From Selaginella moellendorffii (taxonomy: Eukaryota > Streptophyta > Lycopodiopsida > Selaginellales > Selaginellaceae): a stretch of 64,000 bases of DNA. Of this stretch, positions 31,561 through 49,238 are shown one piece after another. The position numbers and the translations under genes were made by a program. The DNA lies in assembly GCF_000143415.4 (NCBI RefSeq), contig NW_003314367.1, forward strand, positions 338,598-402,597, in the 5' to 3' direction. The stretch's first letter is position 1, and each line of letters starts with the position of its first letter. A model generated the notes under the pieces. The model was not told the DNA's origin, did not search any database, and saw only the letters and a program-made list of their open reading frames with translations.

Positions 31561-31582
31561 TTGTTAGCACCATCGCAATCAT
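30959..31582 (-). CDS. Putative single-pass membrane protein with internal 'AAREDLQAIHGA' repeats
   Basis: A 207-codon minus-strand frame starts at a true ATG (31,582). A basic N terminus is followed by one strongly hydrophobic segment of about 30 residues ('GFAIALVSTITINVLCIVTT' and onward, about residues 53-83). At least three imperfect repeats follow of the form x-R-x-A-A-R-E-D-[VL]-Q-A-I-H-G-A, alternating with K-E-D-[VF]-V-A-V-V-G-A. The repeats have coiled-coil or amphipathic character. The C-terminal 50 residues look frame-dependent and may lie past an exon border. The family was not recognised. Shorter copies occur in inverted form at 14,560-15,190, so it travels with the duplicated block. 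It could be a real repeat protein or a coding-like remnant. Confidence 0.4.
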   Translation of the reverse strand: MIAMVLTRFCNKHHRNQKFQHQVRNNEIRLCNCEKSGFAIALVSTITINVLCIVTTACVLVLASTMRAGMGAVTENLQVMASGIRVAAREDVQAIHGAVREDVPAIHGAIKEDVVAVVGAGMGSIRAAVREDLQAIHGALKEDFVAVVGACCNQGGPPGTSRHSEGGCYSSPQPSHGRLFHIPLSGKHLSDLDFVRLLKYWIRVWMA

Positions 31583-31589
31583 TCCATCG

Positions 31590-34500
31590 CCAGGTCCACA
31601 ACAATAAAATCAAACTTTGCAGCTGCGAGAAATCAGGGTTTGCAACAGCTTTGCAAGACGCAAATGACACTTACCAAAATTTCGAGCCATATCTTCGCAA
31701 GAACCTAACCTAGGCTTCTCTTTTTTGGAATAAAGGCAATGTTACGTACAATGGGCCACTGGCCACTTTCTTGGTGGGCCGCCGTTCGTACAGTGGTCTG
31801 GCGGGAACTCGAGTTCCTTGTCAGTGGATTCTCGCGATTTCCATCAGTACGCGGCCTCGATGACAAGAGGAGGAGGAAGAGGAGAAGAATGGCGCCCCAT
31901 CTCCTCGACTTCCTTCTTCCTCATGGTTTTCCAGGTATGAGAGTGATCCTCGGAATAATCTCGTGTTTGACAATGTAGATGGATGTGTAAGGAAAATGTT
32001 TCTATTCTTCGTTAACTAAGACCTCGAGGAAATTTTTACAAAGCTCACATTTGCAGTGCCTCAGAGAAGCGTTCTCTCAGCCGCTCCACCTTGAGCACCG
32101 ACGAATGCTGTTTCCCAAAATATGTCCGGAAGTTGTCGATCAGTATCCTAAGATCGTGTGACACCGCCATCACGCTACGATAATAGTTGTTCTCCAGCCG
32201 CTCGCGAATCACGTCCATGGAGATTGGTAGCGCAATCCTGCATTGTTTGAAAACCTTTAGCTTCTTTCTCAATCGCAAGAGATTTTTCCAACTTGCCTGT
32301 CAAGAAAATCCGGCTTGCTCACGGCCTGCTGCAACCTCCACAAGCCATACTCGTCCTGCGAAAAGCAAAAGTTCGTCAAGCCAAAAGCAAAAGCAAAACC
32401 TTCCTCGAGTCTATGATCGATCGCACAAAAACAAACCTTGGATTGGTTCGAGTGGAGCACCTCGTCCACGATGTCGAGCAGCTCACGCACCTTGTCCTGC
32501 TCGATCTGTGGCGACTCCCAAGTTAAAGGATTCTCAACGTCGTGAAGCTCCCAGGGGCAGTGGTTCGTCGTCGATGGCTCGTCCTTGTACAGCACACTGA
32601 TGCTGTCCCAGGGGCTGTTTGGAAACTCGGGCGACTTTGCCTTCACCTGAGTTATCGTCCCTTCCCACCAGCGACCACCTTCTTCCTCGTCCGACCTCCA
32701 CCACACTTGGCACTTGTCCCGACTGGACCACTTCCTGGCCATGGAGGCCTCGTAGCGGCTTCTCTCCACTATAAAGTCGGCGAAGTCTGTCAGCTCCGGC
32801 AAGTCGACGCTGAAGCTGCTGCCGCGAATCCTGTACCCGTCCCTGAACTCGAGAGTCAGCCGGCAACAAGTGTTCCCCGACACTTCGAGAATGATGTACT
32901 CCAGTCCGGTGATCTCGCAGAACTCGACCGCTTGCAGTTCCCTTTTCACGCTTCTCCAGGGACCATTGTCGTCGAGCCGCTTGTTGTCTAAGTAGTCTTG
33001 ATGTCCCTGCGATCGACAGTTTCAGTTCAAACATAATTCAAGACAAGCTCGTTGGATCTCTTACCTGTCGGAAGTACACCACCTCATCACCATACTGTGG
33101 GATGTAGCGCGTCCGCTCCACCTCTGTCAAGAGTAACCAGGACACGTTGCTCGGACTCCGATGCACCGTGCTCAGGTTTCTCCTCACGTGGAAATCCTTG
33201 TACCTCGACCCCACGTTCTTCTGCAGCTTCACTTTAAGTCTGCTTGAAGTTCTTCTTTCGGGCTTTCGGCGTCCATTGTCGTCGCTGCTTCTATCCCAGT
33301 CCGAGTCGTCGTAAGACGAGCTAGCTTCCCAGTGTGAGGGACGGCCGACGTTTCTCCTGCTTCTTGTGGACCTGCTGTTGGAGAGACTAACCACGCGACC
33401 CTGCGCCAGCCGTGTACTTCTCCTGCGGCCACCTGAAGCGTGCTCGTCGGCCTCATAACACTCGGTCTGAGTCGCAACTTTGCGAGGCCTTCTCCTTGAG
33501 TAGACGGCCTTGTTCATATTGCGCTTCATTTGTATATCGTCCACGTCCAGGTCCTCACTTGCCTGCTCTTCCTCGGGCTTGTAAGCATCCTCCAGCGACT
33601 CACTGTTACTTCCTGGTGAAACCTCTTCGTGGTAATCAGGGTCATTGTCACCATCTGGAGCTTCTCCATTCTGTAAGGACTCATTGCTCAGAAGAGTGTG
33701 ATTCTGCTCTCGTCTCTGCTGTTCGTCAAGGTAGTCAGCTGAAAGAGACCTCTCCGACTCGGACTCGCTAATGATCGCCCTTGCCACCACCTTTGTGTCT
33801 CCATTTTCTACACGAGTCGCTTCAAGGCCTTTCTTGGTATCACAAGGAATGTCTACCAGTTTATCCTCGTCGGAGCTGCTGCTGCTGTGATAAGGCATGC
33901 GAGCACGCTTGGCTGCTTTCCCCTTCTTCCATATGTATCCCTGTTTGTCGTCAGACGAAACAGCTTCAGTGGGTTTCTCGTCCGCGATAAAACCATCTGT
34001 TTCTGGATGACTGTCATTAGCCTCGGCCACGGGGACCTTAGAAGTGCCTTGTTCTGGTATTTCGAGGCTCCGAAAAGTATCCTCGTTGTTGAACGTTTGT
34101 GCACAGTTTCTCAACTTGAGTACTAACTTTCGCTGAGACCTTGGCCGCCTGCATTCACCCACGTCCGAAGTCTCTGCGGGACTCTTCTTCGGAGGTTCAT
34201 CGTCTTCAGGTTCCTGAGTTTCTGTAAGAACTTTCCCGTTGCGTAGAAGCCTCTGGTTCTCGTTCTCTCCAGATGTACCAGGTCTTTTGGCATCCTCAGC
34301 GGCCAGGCGGCGTGCTTCGTTGTCTTCATACTCATGTAAGCTCGAAAACATGGTCAACGCATTCCGAGCTGCCATCCTCATAGGCCTCAATGCATGGTCC
34401 GGGTTTGACTTTCTTATCCGCTTTCTAGACCTCAGCCTCTGCGTTTCCTCAGGCATCAAAAGAGCATTGTTTGACTCCTCCAAGCGCCTGCGCTTTTGCT

Positions 34501-35955
34501 TCCTCACCAAGGTTGCGAGTATCTGTAGTGGACAATCACCATTGAAGTTATCAGAGACGCAAAAGCTGGACGTACGTACCTCTCTCTTCTTTTTCCTTGT
34601 TCTTCGGTTACGAAGCCCATCAGAATCGATTTCGTCAATTTCTTTGTCGGTTGTTTCCGATTCACAGATCGTACCACTTTCTTCATTTCCATCCTCGTCA
34701 CTCGAGCTTTCTTCGCTCGCGCAGTAATCAGAACCAGAATCGTCACTCAATCCAGTCACTTCTTCATCCCAGTCCATTGCCTCACCATCCGCCGGTTGTT
34801 CTACCCATCTGTTGCCTTGCTCGTTTGTTTGCTCGATTGCTTGTAGAGCGGCAACTACTGCTTGAGGCTGATCTTGAGGAATGAACGCTGGATCATCAAA
34901 CGTTCCCACTGCGAGCTGAACTGATGGTGGTTGCCAGTAGCAACCTAGGAGTCCCAGACGACGTTGCTGGTACGAACTTTGATAAGGTTCTGGATAGGGA
35001 ATCAAGCCTGAAAATGAAACAGAAAAATAAGTTGGACGAGGTGAGAAGTCACCAGCTTACTTGCATCGCACAAGAGATCTTGAAGATTCCTTTGATGAGG
35101 AGGCAACTGAGTTTCCTGTAAAAGAAAGATACTCAGTTTTTGCAAGAACAATACCGGAAAAGAACAACACTCAGGACTAAAACTAAATAAAAGCACTTAC
35201 ATCATTTTATTTACCTGATCGAGAACGTTTCCATGAGTATCTCGAACAAGAGGCCGATAATCTCCAAGAAAAAACTAAACAAAACCCGAAAAACAAACAA
35301 ACAAAAAAAAGCTGTTAGGAGAAGGAGATGAAGCTAATCTTCCTGATACCTGGTCGTATTTCGCATCTTCGTCGTCTTGACTTGGTGGTGCTCCCGTAGA
35401 AAAAAGGTAGACCTGGCCGACCTCATCGGAAACAACCAATGAGGTTCCATCCCTGAAAATTGGCAAACATGAGAACAGTATATGGATATGAGAACAAGCT
35501 TACGGTGAAAAGTTGCCATCGACAAGATTATAATCTCCCGTCTCAAATGTCCTTACTGGACGGCCCTCCCAGATCTAAAACAAAATTCGTGATCATTTTT
35601 TTTGAGCGAATACACTTACATCCCACACAATAACTCGGCCATCATAGCCCGCACTCATTGCAATGCGAGGATTGCATGGATGTACATCTAGCACGTAAGT
35701 CTAAATAACAGATGTTAAGAAAGAATGGAATCAATAAATTCCATTTCAATACCTGCTTGGTATGGCCGGTTAAACAGTGCACCAGACTGCCATCAACCGC
35801 ATTCCAGACACATATCCGGCAATCTGCACATCCATGTTATTCCATAAAATTAGTTCGTGAGGTATCTTACCCATAATCGCGGCGAGTACAAAACGATTGT
35901 CCAAACTCCAGACTATCATATTAACACCTCGAGGAGTCGGAAGCAGTTTTTGTCG
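31590..35955 (+). repeat. Segmental duplication unit 2, right copy
   Basis: This is the direct counterpart of 15,240-19,529. The first 400 bp (31,590-31,990) contain a conserved plus-strand frame 'MAPHLLDFLLPHGFPG' ending at a GTATGA donor, also kept at 15,503-15,550, which may be an orphan first exon. The rest is the 3' two-thirds of the bromodomain/WD gene. Confidence 0.88.
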
Positions 35956-38205
35956 AGGTCCACCAGTTCGAACGGGAGGCTGTGGCATCGGAGGGGGCGG
36001 TACTTTCAAATGATAAGCTTTCACCCACCGACCTAGCTTCAGCTGGAGGAAAGAGGAGCAGTCATGGCATTAGTTACACAGAAAGAAAGGCCATGCACAC
36101 CTGTTTCCTAGGACGAGGAGACCAGATAATAGCAGTGCCGTCTCTTGAGCAAGTAACTATGCTATCTTGAGGAAACCTGAACAAAACCAATGTTAAAACC
36201 AGATAGCAATGAGCGGCACAGTATACCAGGTTGTTTTGAACTTCGGTATGTTGTCAGGGACGTTGTCATCCTTCAAAAAGTCGACGGGAGAAACTTTGAT
36301 TGGCTCTGCACAACCACTGGAACAAAGGACGATTGATGTCAACGAGGACCAAGCCAAAGAGGCGAACCTGAACTGCACGTAGTTAACTACATTCTCGTGT
36401 CCACTAAGAATGTCATGCTCATGATTTGGCCTTCCGGTGTACTCGTCCGCCCACTTTCTTGCGTCCCAAACCTGTTCCAGCAATTGTTAGAAATATAAAA
36501 AGTCCACTTTAAATGCTTACCCTGGCAAGCTTGTCCGAACTCCCAGTGACAAAGTATGAGCCATCTGCATTAAACGCACAGCACTGAATCTGATTTGTAG
36601 CCTGTGCTCGATTCTCAGCTCCTGCAGCTGGAAACAAGCTTTTAGAAGACCAAAAAAACATCGGCAGACTCTTTACATTCGGGTTCGACATCCGGCTTCG
36701 GCATGTAGACACGTGAATTGACAGAAGAATCCCGAGCATCCCAAATACGGCATGTTCCGTCTTCAGACGAACTTGAAACCACGAGATTTTAATACAAGTA
36801 TAGTGGAAAAACCAAATTATTAACACTTACGATAGAAGATGGTGCTCACAGCCCGGTCGAGGACTAAATTTGATGGCTGTTACGCCCGCCGTGTGGCCAC
36901 GAAGTATTGCAACCGGAACACCATCTGGTAATCCCCACTAAAGGCAGAAGCGAAATAAATCAAAAGAAGAAACAAAAACACAACAAAGGAATACTTACAA
37001 CACGGATGGAGGAATCGTTAGAAGCTGATGCAACTAGAGTGTTCGAACTACTTACAGACAAATCGGTTATATCCCCCTAAAAGCCAGGTTTTAAGCACAA
37101 TATTCGAAACGGATGCAGAAAATAGTACCTCGTGTCCTCTACAGCTACGAAGGCAAAGTCTATTTTCTACGGACCATATCTTCACAAGCCGGTCGTCCGA
37201 GCCAGTGACAAGATACCGTCCAGTACGATCAAAAACGGCTGCACGTTTATCGCTTCGTTAATAGGTCTTGAAAATCAAAAAGAAAAGAAACACATACCAC
37301 AATATACCGCATTACGATGACCCCTTAGCACCTGGATGATTCTTATTCTGTTCACCAGTACAGATGGCTTGATGATAACATGTTTCACAGTCCGTGTGGA
37401 TGGCGGTCTGTGATGCTTTGCAAATCCACCACCAAGTTCACGGAACGCGAGAGCATGAACTTGGTCAGCTTGCCAATGCGGCCATCGCATTTGTTCTATT
37501 CTCTTGGTAGAGATACTAGTAGCATTGCTTTGCTCCGCTGTATGAAGTTTGCTCGGATCAGCAACGGCAAGATTCGAAAAGCACACGGCTTACATTCCAA
37601 AAGCGAGAATGCTCCTGACCCCAAAAGCGTAGGAACGTCCGCGGCGGTCAATTGCTTGGGAACTTTCGCATCAAGCAAGGACGCGGACTTGTCGTGAACA
37701 AGTAGTTGCTGCAAGAGCTTAACCAAGTGGTTGTTGTCAACGTTCTTATATCTGAAAATCGAAAAAAAAAAATCCATCCTTTTGTCAGCAAGACAAACCA
37801 AAAAAACAAAGAACTTGGCGACACACAATACCTCTCGGCAACTTGCGCGTAGCTGAGTGGGAACGACAAACCATCGTCATTCTCGTCGGCGGGGGGAGTC
37901 CCATTCCTGGAGAAGAATCCATGGTACCTCCGGGGCAAGAGCTTGTGCTGTAGGAGCTCGTTCCAGAGCTGGCCAGTGGCTCTCTCGCAAGGGCCGCTCC
38001 TCAGGAAATGCATGATAAGGAAATAAACCTCCCGGAGATCCACCTCGATCTCTTCGTCCACCTCTGTAGCTTCAGCTGGCAACGGCAATTTGCCGCTGCG
38101 CAGATCCCTGAGTGGAATCGGCGGAGGCATTGGCGGCGGCGGCAGCAGCGCCGGCGCGACGAGGGAGGAAGCGGCCACACGGACCGCATCTCCCTTGCAC
38201 AGCAT
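32045..38205 (-). CDS. BRWD: Bromodomain and WD-repeat protein (BRWD/PHIP/WDR9 type), complete multi-exon gene
   Basis: The ATG at 38,205 opens a Pro-rich N terminus ('PPPPMPPPIPLRDLR') and a conserved helix region 'VDLREVYFLIMHFLRSGPCE', as in plant WDR9-like proteins. WD repeats follow from about 37,370 ('IQVLRGHRNAVYC', 'SGHENVVNYVQF', 'NMIVWSLDNRFVLAAI') through about ten short exons to 35,270. A long linker exon (35,005-33,060) holds acidic Ser/Asp/Glu runs and basic Arg/Lys patches with nuclear-localisation character. The exon at 32,949-32,430 is the conserved domain ahead of the bromodomain, and 32,278-32,045 is the bromodomain half ending 'RERFSEALQM'. Such proteins read acetylated histones and, in animals, serve as DCAF-type CUL4 receptors. 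A near-identical truncated copy lies at 15,655-19,529. The upstream 240 bp contain an AACCCTAA motif at 38,416. Confidence 0.9.
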
Positions 38206-38450
38206 CCTAGAACATCGGGAGGAAGCAAGACAGAGAAATCGCTGGCAGGCGCGTTAGGGCGGATTGGATCTAAGCCCCGTCATAGCTGAATTGCCGCCGC
38301 CCCGCCAGTGAGGCGCGCCGCGAGCTTACCGCAATCGAGCTGTGGAGTCGCCTGCCAAATCTCTGCTCGCCCTTCCCCACAAACTCACAATAACCTAATT
38401 AGGTTTTTGCCCAAGAACCCTAATGCTTTTAGCCTTTACAAGCGTTTGTT

Positions 38451-42704
<4,254 letters not shown>

Positions 42705-42821
42705 TGCCCCGCCCAAAAACCCTAACACTCACACGCAAGAGAGATGGACAAATTCCAAAATCTCCAAGAACCCTAAAACAGGGGAGCTCCTATAAAACAC
42801 ACAAACTGTACAGGGATGTCT

Positions 42822-43935
42822 CTAGAATTTCTCGAAGAAGGGTCGCAAATCCAGTTCCATGGTCCACGCGCTCTTGTCTTGGCAATGCAGCTGCCAGAAG
42901 CTATCGGCGACGGCATCTGGGTTTAGCCCAGTTTGATCATTGGCACTGCTCAAACGAAGAATTGGAGAAATCGTCAAATCCTTCTTTCGGGGCGGAGGAT
43001 TTCTTACTTCTGCGACGAAGCGATCATACCATCGATGACAACGTGAGCGACGTGAATCCCCTGCGGCTGGTATTCTCTCGCCAGGCATTGCGCGAGACCT
43101 CGCAGGCCAAACTTACCGCAAGCTACAAGATCAAATCTAGGATCAAATCACAGATAGAGGCAGAAGATCCATACCAAGCTCTGCAAAACCAGCGCTTCCT
43201 CGCAGCGAAGCAGTGGCGCCAGTGAAGAGAATGCTTCCTTTTCTTCGCTCGACCATGCCTGGCAGCACCTACATTACAATCGCGACAAGGAAATCTTGAG
43301 CGCTAGCCCCTTTAAGAAAGATTCGCGAAGACGACGATCAAAGAAATAAAAAAGAAGAAGAACCTGTTGAGCACAGTAGAACGCGCCCATGATTGGCACC
43401 GTGATGGATCGCTCGAAGGACTCGGGCTTGACGTCCGTGAACTTGGGAGGCGGCCATGGAAATGGAGTGTTGGTATTAAAGACCTGGGAGGAAGAACACG
43501 CAAGAAAAGTATCAATCAAAATCAATCAAGTCTAGCGAAAGAATTCTTGGAAAGCTGCTGGATCGGTTGCGAGGAAGGATACGTCACACTGCTCTTACCA
43601 AAGTCTCCACCGCGCCGAGCGAGTGGACGGCCTCGAATGCCTCCTTGACGGACTTGCCATCGGCGCAATCGATTCGAATCGCCGCGACCTGCGCCTTGGC
43701 CTCCTTCTCCACGATCTCCTCGGCCAATTTCATGAGCTTCTCTGGATCACAGACACAGATCTGATCATCGTCCCGGCGGCGCTGCGCGGCAAATCGATTG
43801 GATTCACAGACCTAGGTTCCGGGAGAGAATGGCGACGATGTAGCCCTCGCGAGCAAACCTCCGCGCGATTGAGAGGCCCAGGCCAGGCCCGACGCCCACC
43901 ACCGCAGTGACGCGCCGCGCGATCTCTCCTCGCAT
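42822..43935 (-). CDS. Short-chain dehydrogenase/reductase with altered active site
   Basis: The ATG at 43,935 gives 'AVVGVGPGLGLSIARRFARE', an NAD(P)-binding glycine loop of the G-x-G-x-x-x-G-x-G variety. Splicing joins 'AILSRN' to 'LEKLMKLAEEIVEKEAK', then 'NTPFPWPPPKFTDVKPESFE' and 'GAFYCAQQVLPGMVERRKGS'. The catalytic area reads 'FTGATASLRGSAGF', then after an intron 'ELACGKFGLRGLAQCLARE'. Counting back from the Lys of the YxxxK motif gives Leu where Tyr is expected, and the usual Ser is near 'TGATAS'. The C terminus is 'WTMELDLRPFFEKF'. Atypical SDRs of this shape exist in bacteria and plants. It shares a 211-bp upstream region with HEMC on the other strand. Substrate is unknown. Confidence 0.82.
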
Positions 43936-44146
43936 TCTTCTCTGCCGCGAAGCAAAGCTTTAGGCAAGAACTCGAGAGGAGCACGAGAGACCTCCCCCGG
44001 CAGAGATGCGTACCTCCGTATACATGAGATCTCTTTCAAGGTAAGATGCTCTGGAATATTCTGTTCTTAACCTAGCGCCATTAAACCAATAAACCTAAAC
44101 CTTTAAACCCTAAAGCCCCTTCCTTTTATCCCCTTAAGCGCGAGCT
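43936..44146. promoter_or_regulatory. Bidirectional promoter region between SDR and HEMC
   Basis: Two divergent starts are 211 bp apart. The region contains a telo-box AAACCCTAA at 44,105-44,113, a motif common in plant housekeeping promoters, and further CCTAAA-like repeats at 44,090-44,100. A short upstream ATG for the SDR transcript lies near 44,032 and would give a 20-codon peptide or belong to the leader. Confidence 0.55.
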
Positions 44147-45579
<1,433 letters not shown>

Positions 45580-46713
45580 AGTCTGGTTTCCATCTATGCA
45601 CTTCGTTTCGAAGAACCAGTGATGGACCGAGGAAGTGATTCTATTGACAAGAGGTGTAAATTATATGCAAGTTTTGTGCTGCCACTTACATTATCAAGAC
45701 TCACACGGAATCTTGTCCAAAGCTGAGTGTTTTCTTGTACGGTCAGTCCTCCTTTGAGAAAGATAAGTTTTAAAAGTTAGATTGGCGATCATGAAGCGCT
45801 CAAACAAGAGGATAGAGTCCATCACCCAAGATGATACTTTGGAGATGATTACATTTAAGAATTGAGGGAATGAAGGATTTTTGCAAATAAGAAATCCTAG
45901 AGATTCTAGTAGGGATAACATGCTTGATGAGAGGGGCAACATGATTTCATAGTAGTGAATGCAAGGAAAAGAACTAGAGAGTGGAAATAAAATAAAGCTA
46001 GCAAAAGCAAACTAGATTGTTTGGGAGAAAGGTAGCTTGGTTGAAGAGAAAAATTAAAGTAATATGGTAAGGAAACCAAGAAAAGGACATCAAAGTGAGT
46101 TCAGGGAGCAACAAGCAATGGATTTTGTCTTGTGTGCTTAGTGCACAATGCTTTCTCTTGGAGTTGTTCTTGGGGTAAATTGCAATCAAACTGTGGTCAA
46201 TCTTAGTCGTGCATGATGCGTGGGTTAGCTGGGAGATTGCAATCAGCAAGAAAAAACTTGTGCAAGCAGTGAAGCATACTTCGCTGGGACTCGATGCTCT
46301 CCATGGAGCCGAGCTCGTTTCACAGGGACTTGGAATGGAGCAATGTAATCTCTAAAGGTCTGGGTGATCCAGGGATTTCCAGAGTGTGTTTGGAAATTAG
46401 TTCATGTTATAGAAGGCCTGGCGGTGGATCGCAAGGGGTGGAATTCAAGAGCAAGCTTGACATGTTTCTGCAAAGGATGCATTACACTAATAGTCTTAAA
46501 TAAGAAATATGGTTTTCTCTTCAAAAGATTGAAGGATGCTGCTTCTTTCTTCAAGTAAATTAGTCTACACTATGATTCTCTCCTGTTTCTCAGTGATCGC
46601 TGAAAAATCTGATCGGTACAAGTAAACTGAGATTTCTTTCTTTTTTGTTTTCTTCGTTATAAAAATGTCTTTTTCGTTTCGTTTTTCTTTTCCCTTTAGT
46701 TTGCTCTGAGCTT
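45580..46713. other. Intergenic stretch with one F-box gene fragment
   Basis: Apart from the 60-bp fragment at 45,791-45,850, no gene was recognised. Two short overlapping frames at 46,294-46,558 match nothing known. A T-rich tract at 46,630-46,700 may belong to the 3' region of CER3. Confidence 0.5.
45791..45850 (+). repeat. 60-bp copy of the start of the F-box gene at 50,777
   Basis: The first 20 codons ('MKRSNKRIESITQDDTLEMI') are repeated with two or three base changes from 50,777-50,836, and similarity ends abruptly on both sides. It is an isolated fragment, not a gene. Confidence 0.85.
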
Positions 46714-49238
46714 TCAAAGGACTGGCTCAAGCCCGTGCTTAAGTGCCGCTTCCCACACTAGATCAATGTGATCGATGTCAATGCTGCCAACTTCGTGATG
46801 CGTCCAATTCTCCAGCGCATGAACGAGACCGCCGGCGTGACACGCAGCAACCACCCCCCTGTCAAACGTATACTGCAAAAAAGCGCAGCAGAGCCACCAA
46901 CACAGAAAGAAGTGAGGAATCAAAGCGGCGGAGATGTCATCGAGCAACCAACCTCGCAACTGTGCACGCCCTCTACGCTCTGTGGCAGCTTCATCCCTGC
47001 CAGCTTTCCATACGTGCAGTCTTTCCTGTACTCGTGAACAGGAGGTACCACAAATTGATGAAAGTGGCTCCCATGCGGAGCCCAGCTCTGATCCTGGCTC
47101 GTCGCCCATTTGCCAACGATCCATGTCTGCGGGGAAAACGAACAAAGAAAAGCCTTTCTTCATCTGAAAAGAGGAAAACGAAGGGAAACTGTCACCTTGC
47201 ACGTCTGACCGGCTTGGTACTTGGTCACTTGCACAAGATTATGTCGGCAGTCCGCCGGAGCTTCGTCCACTATGGACTGGTATCGCTCTCTCGAAGTGGT
47301 AAGCATCTGGAAAAGAACCTGGAGTGAGAAAGAAAGAAAAACCTGTGTGTGAAAGTACAATGGTACCATGATGCGGACGTTCCTCCTGCAGAGATAGAGC
47401 GCAATTGCGCGGCCGATCTTGGATGTAGATCCGGTCAGAAAGACTTCGCTCGTCTCGGCTGGGAGCTCCCGCAAGACGAGCGCAGCTGTGAGTGTGTTCC
47501 CATGGACAACACGGACTTTGAGATTCGGGTGCTTTTTCACGAACAGCAGGCCGCCACCATTGAGCGATTCATTCTGCAGAAAGCACGGGAAGTAGAAAAC
47601 AAGAGCGCAGGAGATTTAGATGCTCACCTTGTTTAATGCAGCCAGGCTGATAACTTTGACGCCAAGCTCGTCCGCGTCCAGGATGGCTCGTTCGATGTGC
47701 CTGTTGATGCCAGCAGCACAAGCAGGAATAAAGTACTGATCCAAGAGAGTGTTAGCAACGCGAAATCCCACCACAAAGTTTCTGTCTAGCTTACATGGAA
47801 TCCATATCTCGGAACCACCCAGCTCTGTGCATGTAGCCCGTCGAGAAGATACTTTGTTGCCACAAAAGTTTTTCCCCATATCCATACACAGAAGCAGGAG
47901 ACTAAGCCGATTGGGAAAACGAGCCAAGCGTACCACTCGCCTCTAAAAGGGACGCTCGAAGCGGTCCGGCCACTAAAAGCAACGTGCAGCGAGGACAATA
48001 TGTCAATGCAATGGACCAGGAAAACGAACTGCGGGACAGCTTCTCGTCCTGGAAGCAAGTAGTGACGATAATGACAAAAAACTTCCAGGCGTACATACCA
48101 TCTTTCCTGATCGATCTGTAAAACGCGTGAGTGTTTGGATGTTGCGTGCCACCTAAATAATCGTACAGCGGCATGAATAAACAAAAATTGGATTTGAGAT
48201 CCAAATGGTGAAGAGAATGGTAGCTGCGATCAAAAGAAAAAACCAAACAAGTTTATTCTAGGTACTTATAAGAAAAAAGAACTTACGATGGTGTGTAAAT
48301 CAGATACTTGAGCAACGGAAGCTTCTGAAAAGCCCACAAAGGTACGATCTCGCAGTTGAAATGTCCCAAGTATTTGAAGAAGTCAAAAGCCAGGGGATAC
48401 ACGTAGAAGAGAGCTAGACAGCTTCCGCCTAGAAAACACGACGCAAAAATGGGTACAGACATCAAAACCGTCTGGAGAAGGGCCTCTAGGAAAGTGTGAG
48501 TAAAAGCTGCACGTCAATCACACGGAAAAATCAGCTCAGAGAACAAAGAAGAAAATCGGACTGTACTTAACCCGTTGCTGGCTCGGGTGCAGTAGAAGCA
48601 TGGTGATAAGAATGAAAAGAACGAAACAAAGATTTCGTGTGGAAGGCCCGATGAAGCCAGTAGTAACCAGACTCGGTGACCCCGGCGTGGAAAGCGATCA
48701 GGTAGACGAGACCGCGAAGATTCCAAATGGAAAACCCGCTGATGTCATTGGGTCCAAGTGCGTAAGCCAGCAACGAGTGCAGGATAATTCCATTGTCGCT
48801 GAAAGAAGAAAAGACAATGCCATGAGATGGACAAAAACAAAAGGGAGAACGAAAGTTACCAGTCAAATTCTCGATCGACTTGCTCGTAAGTGAGAGCATA
48901 AGATATGATCTGATGGTGTTTCACCACGGCGTGTAGACGAGCGAAGCTGGACCAAGCCTGGTACAGCGTGTAGCGAAGAGCAGCGATGACGAGAATGTGG
49001 AAGCACCAGTTGTCGCGGGGGCTCGTCCCCAAATAGTGAGAATGAGCAGCGCTCAAGAATATCGGTAGAAACAAGTGATACTGCAAAACAAGAAAATTGA
49101 AAACCAACAAGGCCAGGCAGTCAGCAAAAGACTGGAGCCAGAAAAGAAAGAATAGAAGAAAAAAAAGGATTTTGTATTCACCTTGTAAGTGCCCATCCGC
49201 TGCCATGGCCAGCAGCCCAGTATCTTGCTCTCCTCCAT
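46714..49238 (-). CDS. CER3: CER3/WAX2-type wax biosynthesis protein
   Basis: In Arabidopsis CER3 works with CER1 in the ER to turn very-long-chain acyl-CoA into cuticular alkanes. The ATG at 49,238 starts '[19 protein letters not shown]'. The N-terminal sterol-desaturase-like half has several membrane helices and His clusters 'HRAFH', 'HSYHH' and 'YHSLHH', followed by '[18 protein letters not shown]'. The C-terminal WAX2 domain contains '[13 protein letters not shown]', 'NPLKVR'-like '[20 protein letters not shown]', '[18 protein letters not shown]' (Rossmann-like), '[17 protein letters not shown]' and '[20 protein letters not shown]'. The wording is closer to CER3 than to CER1. About ten exons with short introns; complete to the stop at 46,714. 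Identity is well supported by length and order, while CER1/CER3 assignment is from remembered family differences. Confidence 0.88.

Noticed and set aside
46294-46558. Two overlapping short plus-strand frames
   Set aside because: No family motif, no splice context, and frames overlap one another; treated as intergenic.
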